The notes below the pieces were generated by a model. That model had not been told where the DNA came from and ran no database searches. It saw only the letters and a program-made list of their open reading frames with translations. Shown here piece by piece: positions 1 through 7,178 of a stretch of DNA of 10,626 nucleotides. Every line of letters starts with the position of its first letter. The first letter of the stretch is position 1. Source of the DNA: Bacteroidaceae bacterium (GTDB lineage: Bacteria; Bacteroidota; Bacteroidia; Bacteroidales; Bacteroidaceae); the NCBI GenBank assembly GCA_017466965.1, contig JAFTTD010000104.1, positions 1-10,626 of the forward strand. The letters are read 5' to 3'. Position numbers and translations under genes: made by a program.

Positions 1-147
1 AACTATTTTGCCGAATCCTGCACGGATAGCATCGGAGATAGAGTAGTCCATGATTGTTTCACCATTTGGTCCGAGACCGTCAAGCTGCTTGAGTCCGCCG
101 TAGCGGCTTCCCATACCTGCAGCCAAAAGGAAGAGAGTAGGTTTCAT
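1..147 (-). CDS. Sugar nucleotidyltransferase, N-terminal part (runs off the left edge)
   Basis: Only the first 49 codons are in the window; the reading frame is open to base 1. The protein begins MKPTLFLLAAGMGSRYGGLK, which carries the nucleotide-binding signature of the NTP_transferase fold (LAAGMGSR at residues 8-15, with a conserved Lys at 20). It continues with a GPNGETIMDYSI stretch. In this family the N-terminal Rossmann-like domain binds an NTP and transfers the nucleotidyl group to a sugar 1-phosphate, giving an activated NDP-sugar in the cytoplasm. The sugar specificity lies in the missing part, so RmlA-, MurU- and GlmU-like roles cannot be separated here. The ATG at 145-147 is the only sensible start. 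A -7-like box lies about 100 bp upstream. The family call is solid; the substrate is unknown. Confidence 0.87.
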   Translation of the reverse strand, partial: MKPTLFLLAAGMGSRYGGLKQLDGLGPNGETIMDYSISDAIRAGFGKIV

Positions 148-250
148 AATTCAGTTTTTTTAATATAAGATTAATAATTGTGTGCTTTCTTATTGGGAGC
201 CGTAAGCGTTGATGTTAACATTAATATCGTCTCACAGCCCTTCTGTCAGG

Positions 251-258
251 CAAAGTTA
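251..258 (-). promoter_or_regulatory. Putative -7 box for the nucleotidyltransferase gene
   Basis: The minus strand reads TAACTTTG, a match to the Bacteroidetes -7 consensus TAnnTTTG. It would give a leader of roughly 100 nt before the ATG at 147. I see no TTTG at the preferred 19-21 nt upstream, so this is a half-match only. The identical octamer sits upstream of the GH2 gene at 9722-9729. Confidence 0.4.
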
Positions 259-317
259 AATAATTTTATGTTATCAATGTAATAATTTGCAAAAAAATCT
301 TTAGGCTAGTCTGATTT

Positions 318-420
318 GAGTTTTTAAGTTTTTAAGTTTTTGAGTTTTTAAGTTAGCTAATTAAGGTTATAAGGCTAAGTTTGAGTTTTTTAGTTTTTAA
401 GTTCTTAAGTTTTTGAGTTT
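318..420 (+). repeat. T-rich 8-bp tandem repeat array (two blocks)
   Basis: Block one (318-357) is five consecutive octamers in perfect 8-bp phase: GAGTTTTT, AAGTTTTT, AAGTTTTT, GAGTTTTT, AAGTTAGC. After about 25 bp of unrelated sequence, block two (383-420) resumes with octamers at 383, 391, 399, 407 and 415 (GAGTTTTT, TAGTTTTT, AAGTTCTT, AAGTTTTT and a partial copy). The consensus is RAGTTTTT. The array lies in the 376-bp gap between cbiA and the nucleotidyltransferase gene. No coding frame or RNA gene is apparent. Its function is unknown; slipped-strand copy variation is plausible. Confidence 0.8.
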
Positions 421-443
421 GCAATACCACCCAATGCATTCGT

Positions 444-475
444 CTGAACTCCTGAACTTCTGAACTCCTGAACTC
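444..475 (-). repeat. Second 8-bp tandem repeat array, opposite orientation
   Basis: Four head-to-tail octamers are seen on the plus strand: CTGAACTC, CTGAACTT, CTGAACTC, CTGAACTC (444-451, 452-459, 460-467, 468-475), with a degenerate fifth after them. On the minus strand the unit is RAGTTCAG, which has the same first five bases and the same 8-bp period as the T-rich array at 318-420. The two arrays therefore look like opposed relatives of one repeat type. A looser pyrimidine-rich stretch (CTCC, CTAACTCC) continues to about 520, just past the stop codon of cbiA. Confidence 0.75.
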
Positions 476-523
476 CTAATTCATAATTGCCTTCTTACCT
501 CCTCTAACTCCTTAACACCTCTT

Positions 524-1876
524 TCACAGATTCCCCCAGTAAAAATGCGTGTATCCGGCAATGAGGTTTTTGTATCTGAACAGTTTTGTGTCAGTCTTCT
601 TGCCCTTCGCTGTATATTGGGATTCGGTGCAGACAACATCGGTGCTTATGTTCTCTATGTCGGAATAGTGAAACTCATGGCCATACATTTCTTTGCAGTC
701 AATGCAGGGCAAGTCGTTTTCTTTTATTTCTAATCTTCTGTATCCCAAGTGCAGCTTCATGTTCCTGAACGTGGCATCCATGTTTAGAACGTCAGCCATT
801 CTGAAAACATTGCCGTCCATGTCTGTTATCATTCTGCACAGATAGAGCATTCCGCCACATTCGGCAAAGGAGTGGCCTCCGCTTTCAATATACTCTTTTA
901 CGGAACGCATCATCGGCTCGTTTGATACCAGTTCGGCAAGGAAAAATTCAGGATAACCGCCTGACAGATAGAGCAGGTCGGTGTTTGGCGGCAGCGAACT
1001 GTCTCTGATGGGCGAGAAGAATGAAACTTCGTCGGCAAGCTCCTTGAAGAAGTCTATGTTTGCACGGTAGGTGAAATTGAATGCCTCGTCGCAGGCTATG
1101 GATATGTGCGATGGTTTCAGGGTGGGGAAGAACGGGAATGTTGGCGTAACAGATTTTTGCGGTGGAGATACATGAACTGCGTTTGTCCTGCATGCGTCAA
1201 TGATACGGCCTACATCAACGGTGGCTTCAATCATCAGTGCCACTTTCTCTATGAACGAGTCAATGCGGAAACGTTCGTCAATGGTTAGTCCGAGATGGCG
1301 CGAAGGCAACTCAATGCTTTTGTCCTTGCTTAAGTATCCGAAACATTCCACTCCGGCATCTTTGCATGCTTCCTTAAGAAAATTGAAGTGATTCTCTGAA
1401 GCCACTTGGTTGAATACAACGCCGGCGATGTCAATGCCGCTGTTGAAATTCTTGAAACCGTAAATCATTGGAGCCACACTGTATGCAGTGGATTTGGCAT
1501 TGACAACAAGAACAACTCTTGCGCCTATGGCTTGGGCTATGTCTGCACTGCTCCCATGCCAGCGGTCATAACCGTCGAACATGCCCATTGCTCCTTCTGA
1601 GACACACACGTCGGAACCATGGCCGTACTTGCTGAAAAGTTCCTTCACATGTTGTTTGTCGGACATCCACATGTCAAGATTCACCGATTCTGTCCCTGCT
1701 GCCAACGTATGCCATTTGGTGTCAATGTAGTCGGGGCCGCATTTGAAAGGCTGCACCTTCATTCCGCGCTTCTTCAACGCCCTGAGCAATCCCATGGTGA
1801 AGGTGGTCTTTCCGCTTCCTGAAGAGGCTGCGGCTATAAGAATGTTAGATATGCTGTTTTCAGTATTCCTTGGCAT
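524..1876 (-). CDS. cbiA: Cobyrinate a,c-diamide synthase (CbiA/CobB family)
   Basis: This 450-residue protein has the two-domain CbiA/CobB layout and the usual family length. An N-terminal P-loop ATPase domain carries GSGKTT at residues 20-25 and an acidic motif in SEGAMGMFDG (about 93-102). A C-terminal class I glutamine amidotransferase domain carries SGGYPE (about 305-310), the nucleophile Cys340 in AECGGMLYL, GHEFHYS near 399-405, and a late His444 in AGYTHFYWG that is the likely triad histidine. Family members use ATP and glutamine to amidate the a and c side chains of (hydrogeno)cobyrinic acid during cobamide synthesis in the cytoplasm. I chose the ATG at 1874-1876; a TTG two codons upstream (1882) is also open. 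It overlaps the end of the DUF2461 gene by 17 bp, so translation is probably coupled. No other cobalamin gene and no obvious cobalamin riboswitch are in view. Related Ni-sirohydrochlorin a,c-diamide synthases (CfbB) share the fold but are archaeal. Confidence 0.93.
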   Translation of the reverse strand: MPRNTENSISNILIAAASSGSGKTTFTMGLLRALKKRGMKVQPFKCGPDYIDTKWHTLAAGTESVNLDMWMSDKQHVKELFSKYGHGSDVCVSEGAMGMFDGYDRWHGSSADIAQAIGARVVLVVNAKSTAYSVAPMIYGFKNFNSGIDIAGVVFNQVASENHFNFLKEACKDAGVECFGYLSKDKSIELPSRHLGLTIDERFRIDSFIEKVALMIEATVDVGRIIDACRTNAVHVSPPQKSVTPTFPFFPTLKPSHISIACDEAFNFTYRANIDFFKELADEVSFFSPIRDSSLPPNTDLLYLSGGYPEFFLAELVSNEPMMRSVKEYIESGGHSFAECGGMLYLCRMITDMDGNVFRMADVLNMDATFRNMKLHLGYRRLEIKENDLPCIDCKEMYGHEFHYSDIENISTDVVCTESQYTAKGKKTDTKLFRYKNLIAGYTHFYWGNL

Positions 1877-2552
1877 ATTCAATAGCTCTGTTTATATAGT
1901 CAATGAATGGTTTTGTGCTTCTGAACAAGTTGGTCAGATTGTCGCACAGGTTTGGGGATAGTACAAAATTGTCGTCGGGCATGCTGGTTAGGCAGAATGA
2001 TTTCAGACGCAGATATTCAGAATAGGGGGCATCGGCGGGGAATCCCTTAGGATTGCGTTTCAGCGAGTCGCTCATGTCGAGCTTGAAACTCTTGTCCACT
2101 TTGTTTCTGATTATATCATCAAAGTCGCCGTCGCCAGCTAATATGTCTTCACGAAGAATCTGCAGCGCTTTCGGCTCATAGCAGTAATGTCCTGATGCAA
2201 TCATGTGGCTGCAGTCCCAGTGCGAACCCTCTTCGTCCATTCCTGCCGCTATCTGGAAATAATAGCCTGCATATCCTGACTTCTTTCCTCCTCGGCTGAT
2301 TACTGCGCCAAGATGAGTCTTGTATGGACTCTTGTCGTCTGAAAACCTCACATCCCTGTAAATCCTGTAAGTGCAGTCTTTCACACTGAGATTTGCCACA
2401 GAAGAATCAAACGAAGCAATACCGTTTATCAGCTTCTCCGTAAACTCATTGAATCTGCCCTGTACCTCCAAATATCTCTCCTTGTTCCTGCTGAACCATT
2501 CTCTGTTGTTGTTCTTTTTCAGTTCCCTCAAGAACTCAATCATATATTTCAT
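1860..2552 (-). CDS. DUF2461 family protein
   Basis: A 230-residue cytoplasmic protein with no signal peptide or membrane segment. It matches DUF2461 (TIGR02453-type) in length and landmarks: an N-terminal FLRELKKNNNREWFSRNKERY block (residues 7-27), the hallmark RIYRDVRFSDDKSPYKTH (63-80), a GYYFQI strand (96-101), and a C-terminal LFRSTKPFIDYINRAI helix (209-224). The biochemical function of the family is not established, to my knowledge. The start is the ATG at 2550-2552; a second Met at codon 4 is possible. The stop codon (1860-1862) lies inside the start region of cbiA, so the two genes form an operon. That links this protein to cbiA by position only; I would not infer a role in cobamide synthesis from it. 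Confidence 0.9.
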   Translation of the reverse strand: MKYMIEFLRELKKNNNREWFSRNKERYLEVQGRFNEFTEKLINGIASFDSSVANLSVKDCTYRIYRDVRFSDDKSPYKTHLGAVISRGGKKSGYAGYYFQIAAGMDEEGSHWDCSHMIASGHYCYEPKALQILREDILAGDGDFDDIIRNKVDKSFKLDMSDSLKRNPKGFPADAPYSEYLRLKSFCLTSMPDDNFVLSPNLCDNLTNLFRSTKPFIDYINRAIEYAKEY

Positions 2553-2580
2553 ACAAACCTTGTTTTCGTTTTCTGATTCA

Positions 2581-2588
2581 CAAATATA
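2581..2588 (-). promoter_or_regulatory. Putative -7 box for the DUF2461-cbiA operon
   Basis: The minus strand reads TATATTTG, matching TAnnTTTG, about 28 bp before the DUF2461 start codon at 2552. There is no good -33 TTTG at the correct distance. The place where it should be is occupied by the -33 half of the divergent promoter at 2607-2638, so the two promoters would be interleaved. Confidence 0.4.
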
Positions 2589-2606
2589 GCGAGATTTTTC
2601 AAAGTT

Positions 2607-2638
2607 TTTGTGTGTGTCAAATCTGTTTTTTATCTTTG
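2607..2638 (+). promoter_or_regulatory. Bacteroidetes-type promoter for the FAD dehydrogenase gene
   Basis: TTTG at 2607-2610, then exactly 20 nt, then TATCTTTG at 2631-2638. This is a full match to the Bacteroidetes sigma consensus (TTTG, N19-21, TAnnTTTG), the best in the window. It predicts a transcript starting near 2642-2645 and a leader of about 40 nt before the ATG at 2682. Confidence 0.75.
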
Positions 2639-2681
2639 TGGCGATTTTAGGATGATAATTCTTGAAAAATAATGTTTCCAG

Positions 2682-4349
2682 ATGATAAGAGAATTACAAA
2701 TAAGGGTGTTGCCTCAGCAGGCTTCAAGCGAACAGGAGCTGAAACGCTTTGTTGCAAATGACACTGGAATTGATGCAAGAACTATAAGACATTTGAGAGT
2801 GCTGAAAAGAAGCATAGATGCTCGCCAGCGTGTTATTTATGTCAATCTTAAGGTGAGGCTTTATATAAATGAGGAACCTGAAGATGATGTTTTTGAGCGT
2901 GTCGTCTATAAGAATGTTGAGGGATGTCAGAAAGCTATTGTCGTAGGTGCTGGTCCGGGCGGATTGTTCGCTGCATTGAGGCTGATAGAACTCGGTGTCT
3001 GTCCGATTGTTGTTGAAAGGGGTAAGGATGTGCATAGTCGAAGAAAGGACATAGCGCGCATCTCACGTGAACACATGGTTGACAGTGAGTCAAATTATAG
3101 TTTCGGTGAGGGAGGTGCCGGTGCATTTTCTGACGGTAAATTATATACGAGGAGCAAGAAGAGGGGTAACGTTGACAAGATTCTGAATGTATTCTGCCAG
3201 CATGGCGCCTCTGCATCCATCTTGTGTGACGCTCATCCTCATATAGGCACTGACAAACTGCCTGGTGTTATTGAGAGTATGAGGAACACAATCATAGAGT
3301 GTGGCGGTGAGGTGCATTTTGAAACAAGGATGGATGGCCTGCTTATCAGTGGTGACAAGGTGGAGGGCATATCATATTCCCGCCCTGATTCTGCCGGTAC
3401 AGGGCGCACTACGGGAACTCTTTACGGCCCTGTGATACTTGCTACGGGCCATTCGGCACGTGATGTTTATCGGTGGCTCCACGCTAACGGAGTTGAGATA
3501 GAAGCTAAGGATTTGGCTGTTGGCGTTCGTCTGGAACATCCTGCACATCTTATTGACTGTATTCAGTATCACAATAAGAATGGAAGGGGCGATTATCTGC
3601 CTGCTGCGGAGTATTCGTTTGTCACACAAGTTGATGGGCGTGGGGTTTATTCTTTTTGTATGTGTCCAGGTGGTACTGTGGTTCCTGCTGCAAGCGGTCC
3701 GCAACAGATAGTTGTGAATGGCATGTCTGCTTCAACCAGAAATTCTCCTTGGAGCAACAGCGGCATGGTTGTTGAACTTCATAAGGAAGATCTGAAAGAC
3801 AAGACTTTGCTGGATGATGCGGCTGTTGAGTCAATGAATGACTGGCTTGCTTCAGATGGAAATTGTGACAAGCCTGTTTTCGATGCTGGTTCTCCTCTTG
3901 CAATGATGTGCTTCCAGGAATATCTTGAGCGTACAGCCTGGATTCAGGGTAATCGGCGTCAAACAGCACCTGCCCAGCGTATGAGTGATTTTGTTAATCA
4001 CCGGCTGTCGTATGATTTGCCCGACTCTTCATATCCTGCTGGTCTTATCTCTACTCCTCTTCATTTCTGGATGCCAAAGTTTGTAGTGGACAGGTTGAGG
4101 CAGGGATTTTTGAATTTTGGCAAGTCGTCTCATGGTTTTCTGACTAATGAGGCTCTGATGATTGGGGTGGAAACTCGAACAAGTGCCCCTGTGAGGATTG
4201 TGCGTGACAAAGATTCGCTCCATCATGTGAGGATTAAAGGGCTGTATCCCTGTGGCGAGGGTGCTGGCTATGCTGGCGGTATTGTGTCTGCAGCCATTGA
4301 CGGAGAACGGTGCGCTGAGGCTTTGGCTATGAGTCTTACGAAAAAATAA
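2682..4349 (+). CDS. FAD-dependent dehydrogenase, COG2509 family
   Basis: A 555-residue flavoprotein. An N-terminal extension of about 80 residues (IRELQIRVLPQQA, HLRVLKRSIDARQR, VIYVNLKVRL) precedes the Rossmann fold and is typical of COG2509. The dinucleotide-binding motif AIVVGAGPGG lies near residues 85-94, with Glu112 (VVERG) placed to bind the FAD ribose. GEGGAGAFSDGKLYTR (142-157) and the C-terminal PCGEGAGYAGGIVSAAIDG (about 523-541) are the other family hallmarks; the last closes the FAD site. These proteins are annotated as uncharacterised dehydrogenases or NAD(P)/FAD-dependent oxidoreductases; the substrate is unknown. No signal peptide, so probably cytoplasmic. It is monocistronic, with its own promoter (2607-2638) and a hairpin just after the stop (4353-4390). 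Confidence 0.93.
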   Translation: MIRELQIRVLPQQASSEQELKRFVANDTGIDARTIRHLRVLKRSIDARQRVIYVNLKVRLYINEEPEDDVFERVVYKNVEGCQKAIVVGAGPGGLFAALRLIELGVCPIVVERGKDVHSRRKDIARISREHMVDSESNYSFGEGGAGAFSDGKLYTRSKKRGNVDKILNVFCQHGASASILCDAHPHIGTDKLPGVIESMRNTIIECGGEVHFETRMDGLLISGDKVEGISYSRPDSAGTGRTTGTLYGPVILATGHSARDVYRWLHANGVEIEAKDLAVGVRLEHPAHLIDCIQYHNKNGRGDYLPAAEYSFVTQVDGRGVYSFCMCPGGTVVPAASGPQQIVVNGMSASTRNSPWSNSGMVVELHKEDLKDKTLLDDAAVESMNDWLASDGNCDKPVFDAGSPLAMMCFQEYLERTAWIQGNRRQTAPAQRMSDFVNHRLSYDLPDSSYPAGLISTPLHFWMPKFVVDRLRQGFLNFGKSSHGFLTNEALMIGVETRTSAPVRIVRDKDSLHHVRIKGLYPCGEGAGYAGGIVSAAIDGERCAEALAMSLTKK

Positions 4350-4352
4350 CAA

Positions 4353-4390
4353 GGTGTGCCAAAAATGAATACTATCATTTTTGACACACC
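4353..4390. terminator. Hairpin between convergent genes, probable bidirectional terminator
   Basis: Left arm 4353-4368 (GGTGTGCCAAAAATGA) and right arm 4375-4390 (TCATTTTTGACACACC) pair over 16 bp with one C-A mismatch (4359/4384) and a 6-nt loop. It begins four bases after the stop of the FAD dehydrogenase and faces the end of the META lipoprotein gene. That position suits a terminator serving both strands. A classical U-run is weak on the plus strand. The hairpin at 7179-7214 is a sequence relative. Confidence 0.75.
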
Positions 4391-4495
4391 CTTGGCTATA
4401 AGGATTGGGGCGCATGTAGGCATGAGCGTTCAAGTGCTTGAAGCGTAATCTTGTCTCATTGCTGCGCTTTTGTCACCTCTTGGGATAAATTCAAA

Positions 4496-4936
4496 TTACT
4501 TTGTTTCTTTCTTTGTAAGAACAATTACTTCGTTGCCTTCGTTGTCCATCAGTACAGCCTCGTTGTTCTTCACTGAAGCAGTCTTGACAGCAGCGAGAGC
4601 TTCAAGAATAGCTTGCTCTACATCCATGCTGCCACCCATTCTCTTTGTGGCTCCCATCTGGTTGAATGTGAGGGTGTCGTTATTGAATGTATATTCTCCG
4701 AAGAAGTAGTTTACAGATGTATTTCCGTTCACCTTGCCGTCTGTAGTGAATGAGATTGTAGCTGTTGTGTCCCCGTTTTCTGTGCTAACGCCGTTTGCTT
4801 CTGTAATGTTCCATTCGCCTTCAATGTTCGCAGATGATGTGGCAGGCTGGTTTGAAGAGCAGCTTACTGTGAGGATTCCTGCTGCAACAACAAAAGCACT
4901 CAGAATACTCGTAATTCCCTTAAAAGATAATTTCAT
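4496..4936 (-). CDS. META-domain (HslJ-like) lipoprotein
   Basis: A 146-residue exported lipoprotein. The N-terminus is Lys-containing, followed by a hydrophobic core and the lipobox LTVSC with Cys26 as the lipidated residue. The residues after the Cys (SSNQ) lack the acidic Lys/Asp/Glu surface-export signal known in Bacteroides, so a periplasm-facing location is more likely. Residues about 38-142 form a single META domain: IEGEWNI opening, TISFTTDGKVNGN, YFFGEYTFNNDTLTF, ATKRMG, DVEQAILEAL. The two cysteines often found in HslJ-type domains (GCN and MAC positions) are replaced by Val75 and Gly101. The molecular function of META proteins is poorly defined; E. coli HslJ is linked to novobiocin resistance and heat shock. 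I chose the ATG at 4934-4936, because an upstream in-frame ATG at 5002 would put 22 unrelated residues before the signal peptide. Confidence 0.88.
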   Translation of the reverse strand: MKLSFKGITSILSAFVVAAGILTVSCSSNQPATSSANIEGEWNITEANGVSTENGDTTATISFTTDGKVNGNTSVNYFFGEYTFNNDTLTFNQMGATKRMGGSMDVEQAILEALAAVKTASVKNNEAVLMDNEGNEVIVLTKKETK

Positions 4937-4999
4937 AAATAATTGAGATTTTGTAAATGAATAATAAAATAATGTATGCCTCTCTGGCATTTCATGAAA

Positions 5000-5007
5000 C
5001 AAAGATA
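5000..5007 (-). promoter_or_regulatory. Putative -7 box for the META lipoprotein gene
   Basis: The minus strand reads TATCTTTG, an exact TAnnTTTG match, about 64 bp before the chosen start codon at 4936. A transcript starting near 4993-4996 would exclude most of the alternative upstream ATG at 5002, which supports the shorter protein. No -33 TTTG is seen at the preferred distance. The box lies only 14 bp upstream of the divergent tex start codon. Confidence 0.45.
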
Positions 5008-5021
5008 TGAAAATATAGAAT

Positions 5022-7151
5022 ATGAATAGTGTTTTTTCAAAACTTATATCAAATAAACTTGATATAAACGTGCGTCAGGTTTCGAATACTCTCGATTTGC
5101 TAAATGAAGGTTGCACAATTCCTTTCATAAGCCGTTATCGCAAGGAGGCCACTGGCGCTCTTGACGAAGTACAGGTCGCTGCCATAAGTGACTATCTGGA
5201 CAAGTTGCGCGAATTGCAAAAGCGTAAGGATACTATCATCGCTACCGTTGAGGGACTTGGCAAACTTACGGATGAGCTGCGTCAACGTATTGAGAATTCG
5301 TGGGACAGTACAGAACTGGAGGATATATACATGCCTTATAAGCCAAAGAGAAAGACTCGTGCTGAGATGGCCCGGCAGAAGGGGCTTGAGCCTTTGGCGC
5401 AGTTTCTGATGCTGCAGACTCATGGCGATGTGTATTCCAAGGCACGTTCCTTTGTTGATAAGGATAAAGGTGTGGGTGATGAGGAGGAAGCTCTTAAAGG
5501 AGCGAAGGATATTATTGCTGAAATGGTCAGTGAAGATGAAAAGGCCCGTGTTTCAATAAGAAACGTTTATAAGCGGGAGGCGTTTATCACATCTAAAGTA
5601 ATTAAAGGAAAAGAAGAGGCAGGTCAGAAGTATCGCGACTACTTTGATTCCTCAGAACGTTTGTCACGTTGTGCCTCACATCGTTTGTTGGCAATGCGCA
5701 GAGGTGAATCGGAGGGAGTGCTCAGAGTGTGCATAAGTGCTGACGAAGCGGTGTGCATGGAGCGCCTTGAACGGCAGTTCGTTCGTGGCAAGTCAGAGTC
5801 GTCGTCATTGGTTGCTGATGCTGTTGCCGATTCTTTCAAGCGTCTGCTACAGCCTTCAATAGAGACAGAATTTGCTAACCTTTCGAAGGAAGAGGCTGAC
5901 AAGGAAGCTATCCGCATTTTTGTCCGCAATCTTGAACAGTTGCTTATGGCATCGCCTTTGGGACAAAAGCGGATACTCGCCATTGACCCTGGTTTCCGTA
6001 CCGGATGCAAAGTCGTGTGCCTTGATTCTGAAGGCAATCTTCTTCACAATGAAGCCATATACCCCCATCCTCCAAAGTCGGAACGCACATTGGCGGGGAA
6101 TAAAATATGGACTCTTGTCAAGCAGTATAAAATAGAGGCTATATCTATAGGCAATGGCACTGCTGGAAGAGAGACTGAGGCGTTCATTCGCGGACTTGGT
6201 CTTCCTCATTCTCTTCAGGTGTATGTTGTCAGTGAGGACGGGGCTTCCATTTATTCTGCATCAAAAGTTGCACGCGAGGAGTTTCCTGATTATGACGTTA
6301 CGGTTCGTGGCGCAGTTTCCATTGGTCGCCGGCTGATGGACCCTTTGGCTGAATTAGTGAAGATTTCGCCTGATTCCATAGGAGTGGGGCAGTACCAAAA
6401 GGATGTCAATCAAGCGGAACTGAAGAAGTCGCTTGATCATACTGTTGTCAGCTGTGTGAACAAAGTTGGTGTGAACGTCAATACCGCCAGCCGCCATTTG
6501 CTTACCTATATCAGCGGTCTCGGACCCGTCATCGCTCAAAACATTGTTGACTATCGTGCCAAGAACGGAGCTTTCAAGTCGCGACGCGAACTGCTCAATG
6601 TTCCCAAGCTGGGCCCAAAGGCCTTTCAGCAGTCAGCGGGCTTTCTTAGAATATCAGGAGGTAGCCAACCGCTTGACGATTCGGCAGTCCATCCTGAGTG
6701 CTACCATGTTGTGGAACAGATGGCGAAGGACTTGAAGTGCAGTGTCTCAGAACTAATTTCCGACAGTGCCCTTCGTCAGCGTATAGACATAGGCAGATAT
6801 GTTACTGATGAAGTGGGAATCCCTACTTTAGAAGATATAATGAAAGAGCTTGACAAGCCCGGACGTGATCCGCGTCAGCAGTTGAAGCCGTTTTCATTTG
6901 ATTCTGCAGTGAAGGAACTTTCGGACATAAAAGAAGGGATGCTTCTGCCAGGCATTGTTACCAATATCACTAATTTCGGTTGTTTTGTTGATGTTGGAGT
7001 CCATGTTAGTGGTTTGGTGCATGTGTCACAGCTTGCTGACCGCTTTGTGAGCGACCCTACCGAGATTGTCAGCCTTCATCAGCAAGTGATGGTAAAGGTA
7101 ATATCTGTTGACAAAGAACGCCAGAGGCTGGCTCTGTCAATGAAGGAATAA
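5022..7151 (+). CDS. tex: Tex-family RNA-binding transcription accessory protein
   Basis: A 709-residue protein with the full Tex architecture, the bacterial relative of eukaryotic Spt6. The order is: an N-terminal helical region with EGCTIPFISRYRKEATGALDEVQ (29-51); a helix-turn-helix and coiled middle; a YqgF/RNase H-like domain from about 316 to 450 (RILAIDPGFRTG, IGNGTAGRETE at 377-386, SEDGASIYSAS near 404-414); tandem helix-hairpin-helix motifs at about 486-545 (VNTASRHLLTYISGLGP, LLNVPKLGPKAF); and a C-terminal S1 domain at about 637-708 (GMLLPGIVTNITNFGCFVDV, GLVHVSQ, VISVDKERQRLALSM). Tex binds nucleic acids through S1 and HhH and is thought to act in transcription; its exact role is not settled. 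The start ATG at 5022 matches homologues that begin a few residues before the conserved KLIS block. The gene ends with two consecutive TAA codons. No TAnnTTTG box was found upstream. Confidence 0.96.
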   Translation: MNSVFSKLISNKLDINVRQVSNTLDLLNEGCTIPFISRYRKEATGALDEVQVAAISDYLDKLRELQKRKDTIIATVEGLGKLTDELRQRIENSWDSTELEDIYMPYKPKRKTRAEMARQKGLEPLAQFLMLQTHGDVYSKARSFVDKDKGVGDEEEALKGAKDIIAEMVSEDEKARVSIRNVYKREAFITSKVIKGKEEAGQKYRDYFDSSERLSRCASHRLLAMRRGESEGVLRVCISADEAVCMERLERQFVRGKSESSSLVADAVADSFKRLLQPSIETEFANLSKEEADKEAIRIFVRNLEQLLMASPLGQKRILAIDPGFRTGCKVVCLDSEGNLLHNEAIYPHPPKSERTLAGNKIWTLVKQYKIEAISIGNGTAGRETEAFIRGLGLPHSLQVYVVSEDGASIYSASKVAREEFPDYDVTVRGAVSIGRRLMDPLAELVKISPDSIGVGQYQKDVNQAELKKSLDHTVVSCVNKVGVNVNTASRHLLTYISGLGPVIAQNIVDYRAKNGAFKSRRELLNVPKLGPKAFQQSAGFLRISGGSQPLDDSAVHPECYHVVEQMAKDLKCSVSELISDSALRQRIDIGRYVTDEVGIPTLEDIMKELDKPGRDPRQQLKPFSFDSAVKELSDIKEGMLLPGIVTNITNFGCFVDVGVHVSGLVHVSQLADRFVSDPTEIVSLHQQVMVKVISVDKERQRLALSMKE

Positions 7152-7178
7152 TAAAACAAATGGGGTAATAATAGAATG

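Noticed and set aside
212..221. Palindrome ATGTTAACAT in the leader of the nucleotidyltransferase gene
   Set aside because: A single 10-bp AT-rich palindrome in an AT-rich gap is expected by chance; no second copy or regulator gene supports an operator.
318..475. Octamer arrays considered as a CRISPR array
   Set aside because: The units are 8 bp, directly adjacent and without unique spacers, and no cas genes are nearby.
1877..2680. Possible cobalamin riboswitch controlling cbiA
   Set aside because: The space upstream of cbiA is coding sequence for DUF2461, and the short leader before DUF2461 has no B12-box-like element that I can see.
4429..4442. Near-palindrome TTCAAGTGCTTGAA between the convergent FAD dehydrogenase and META genes
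   Set aside because: The arms are only 6 bp with a 2-bp centre and there is no U-run. The hairpin at 4353-4390 is a better terminator for this gap.
4976..4990. Small hairpin ATGCC-TCTCT-GGCAT between the META and tex genes
   Set aside because: A 5-bp stem is too short to distinguish from chance; it could affect the META leader but nothing else supports it.
4937..5002. Upstream in-frame extension of the META lipoprotein (22 codons from an ATG at 5002)
   Set aside because: It would place a polar segment before an otherwise complete lipoprotein signal peptide, and the -7 box at 5000-5007 predicts a transcript that begins inside it.
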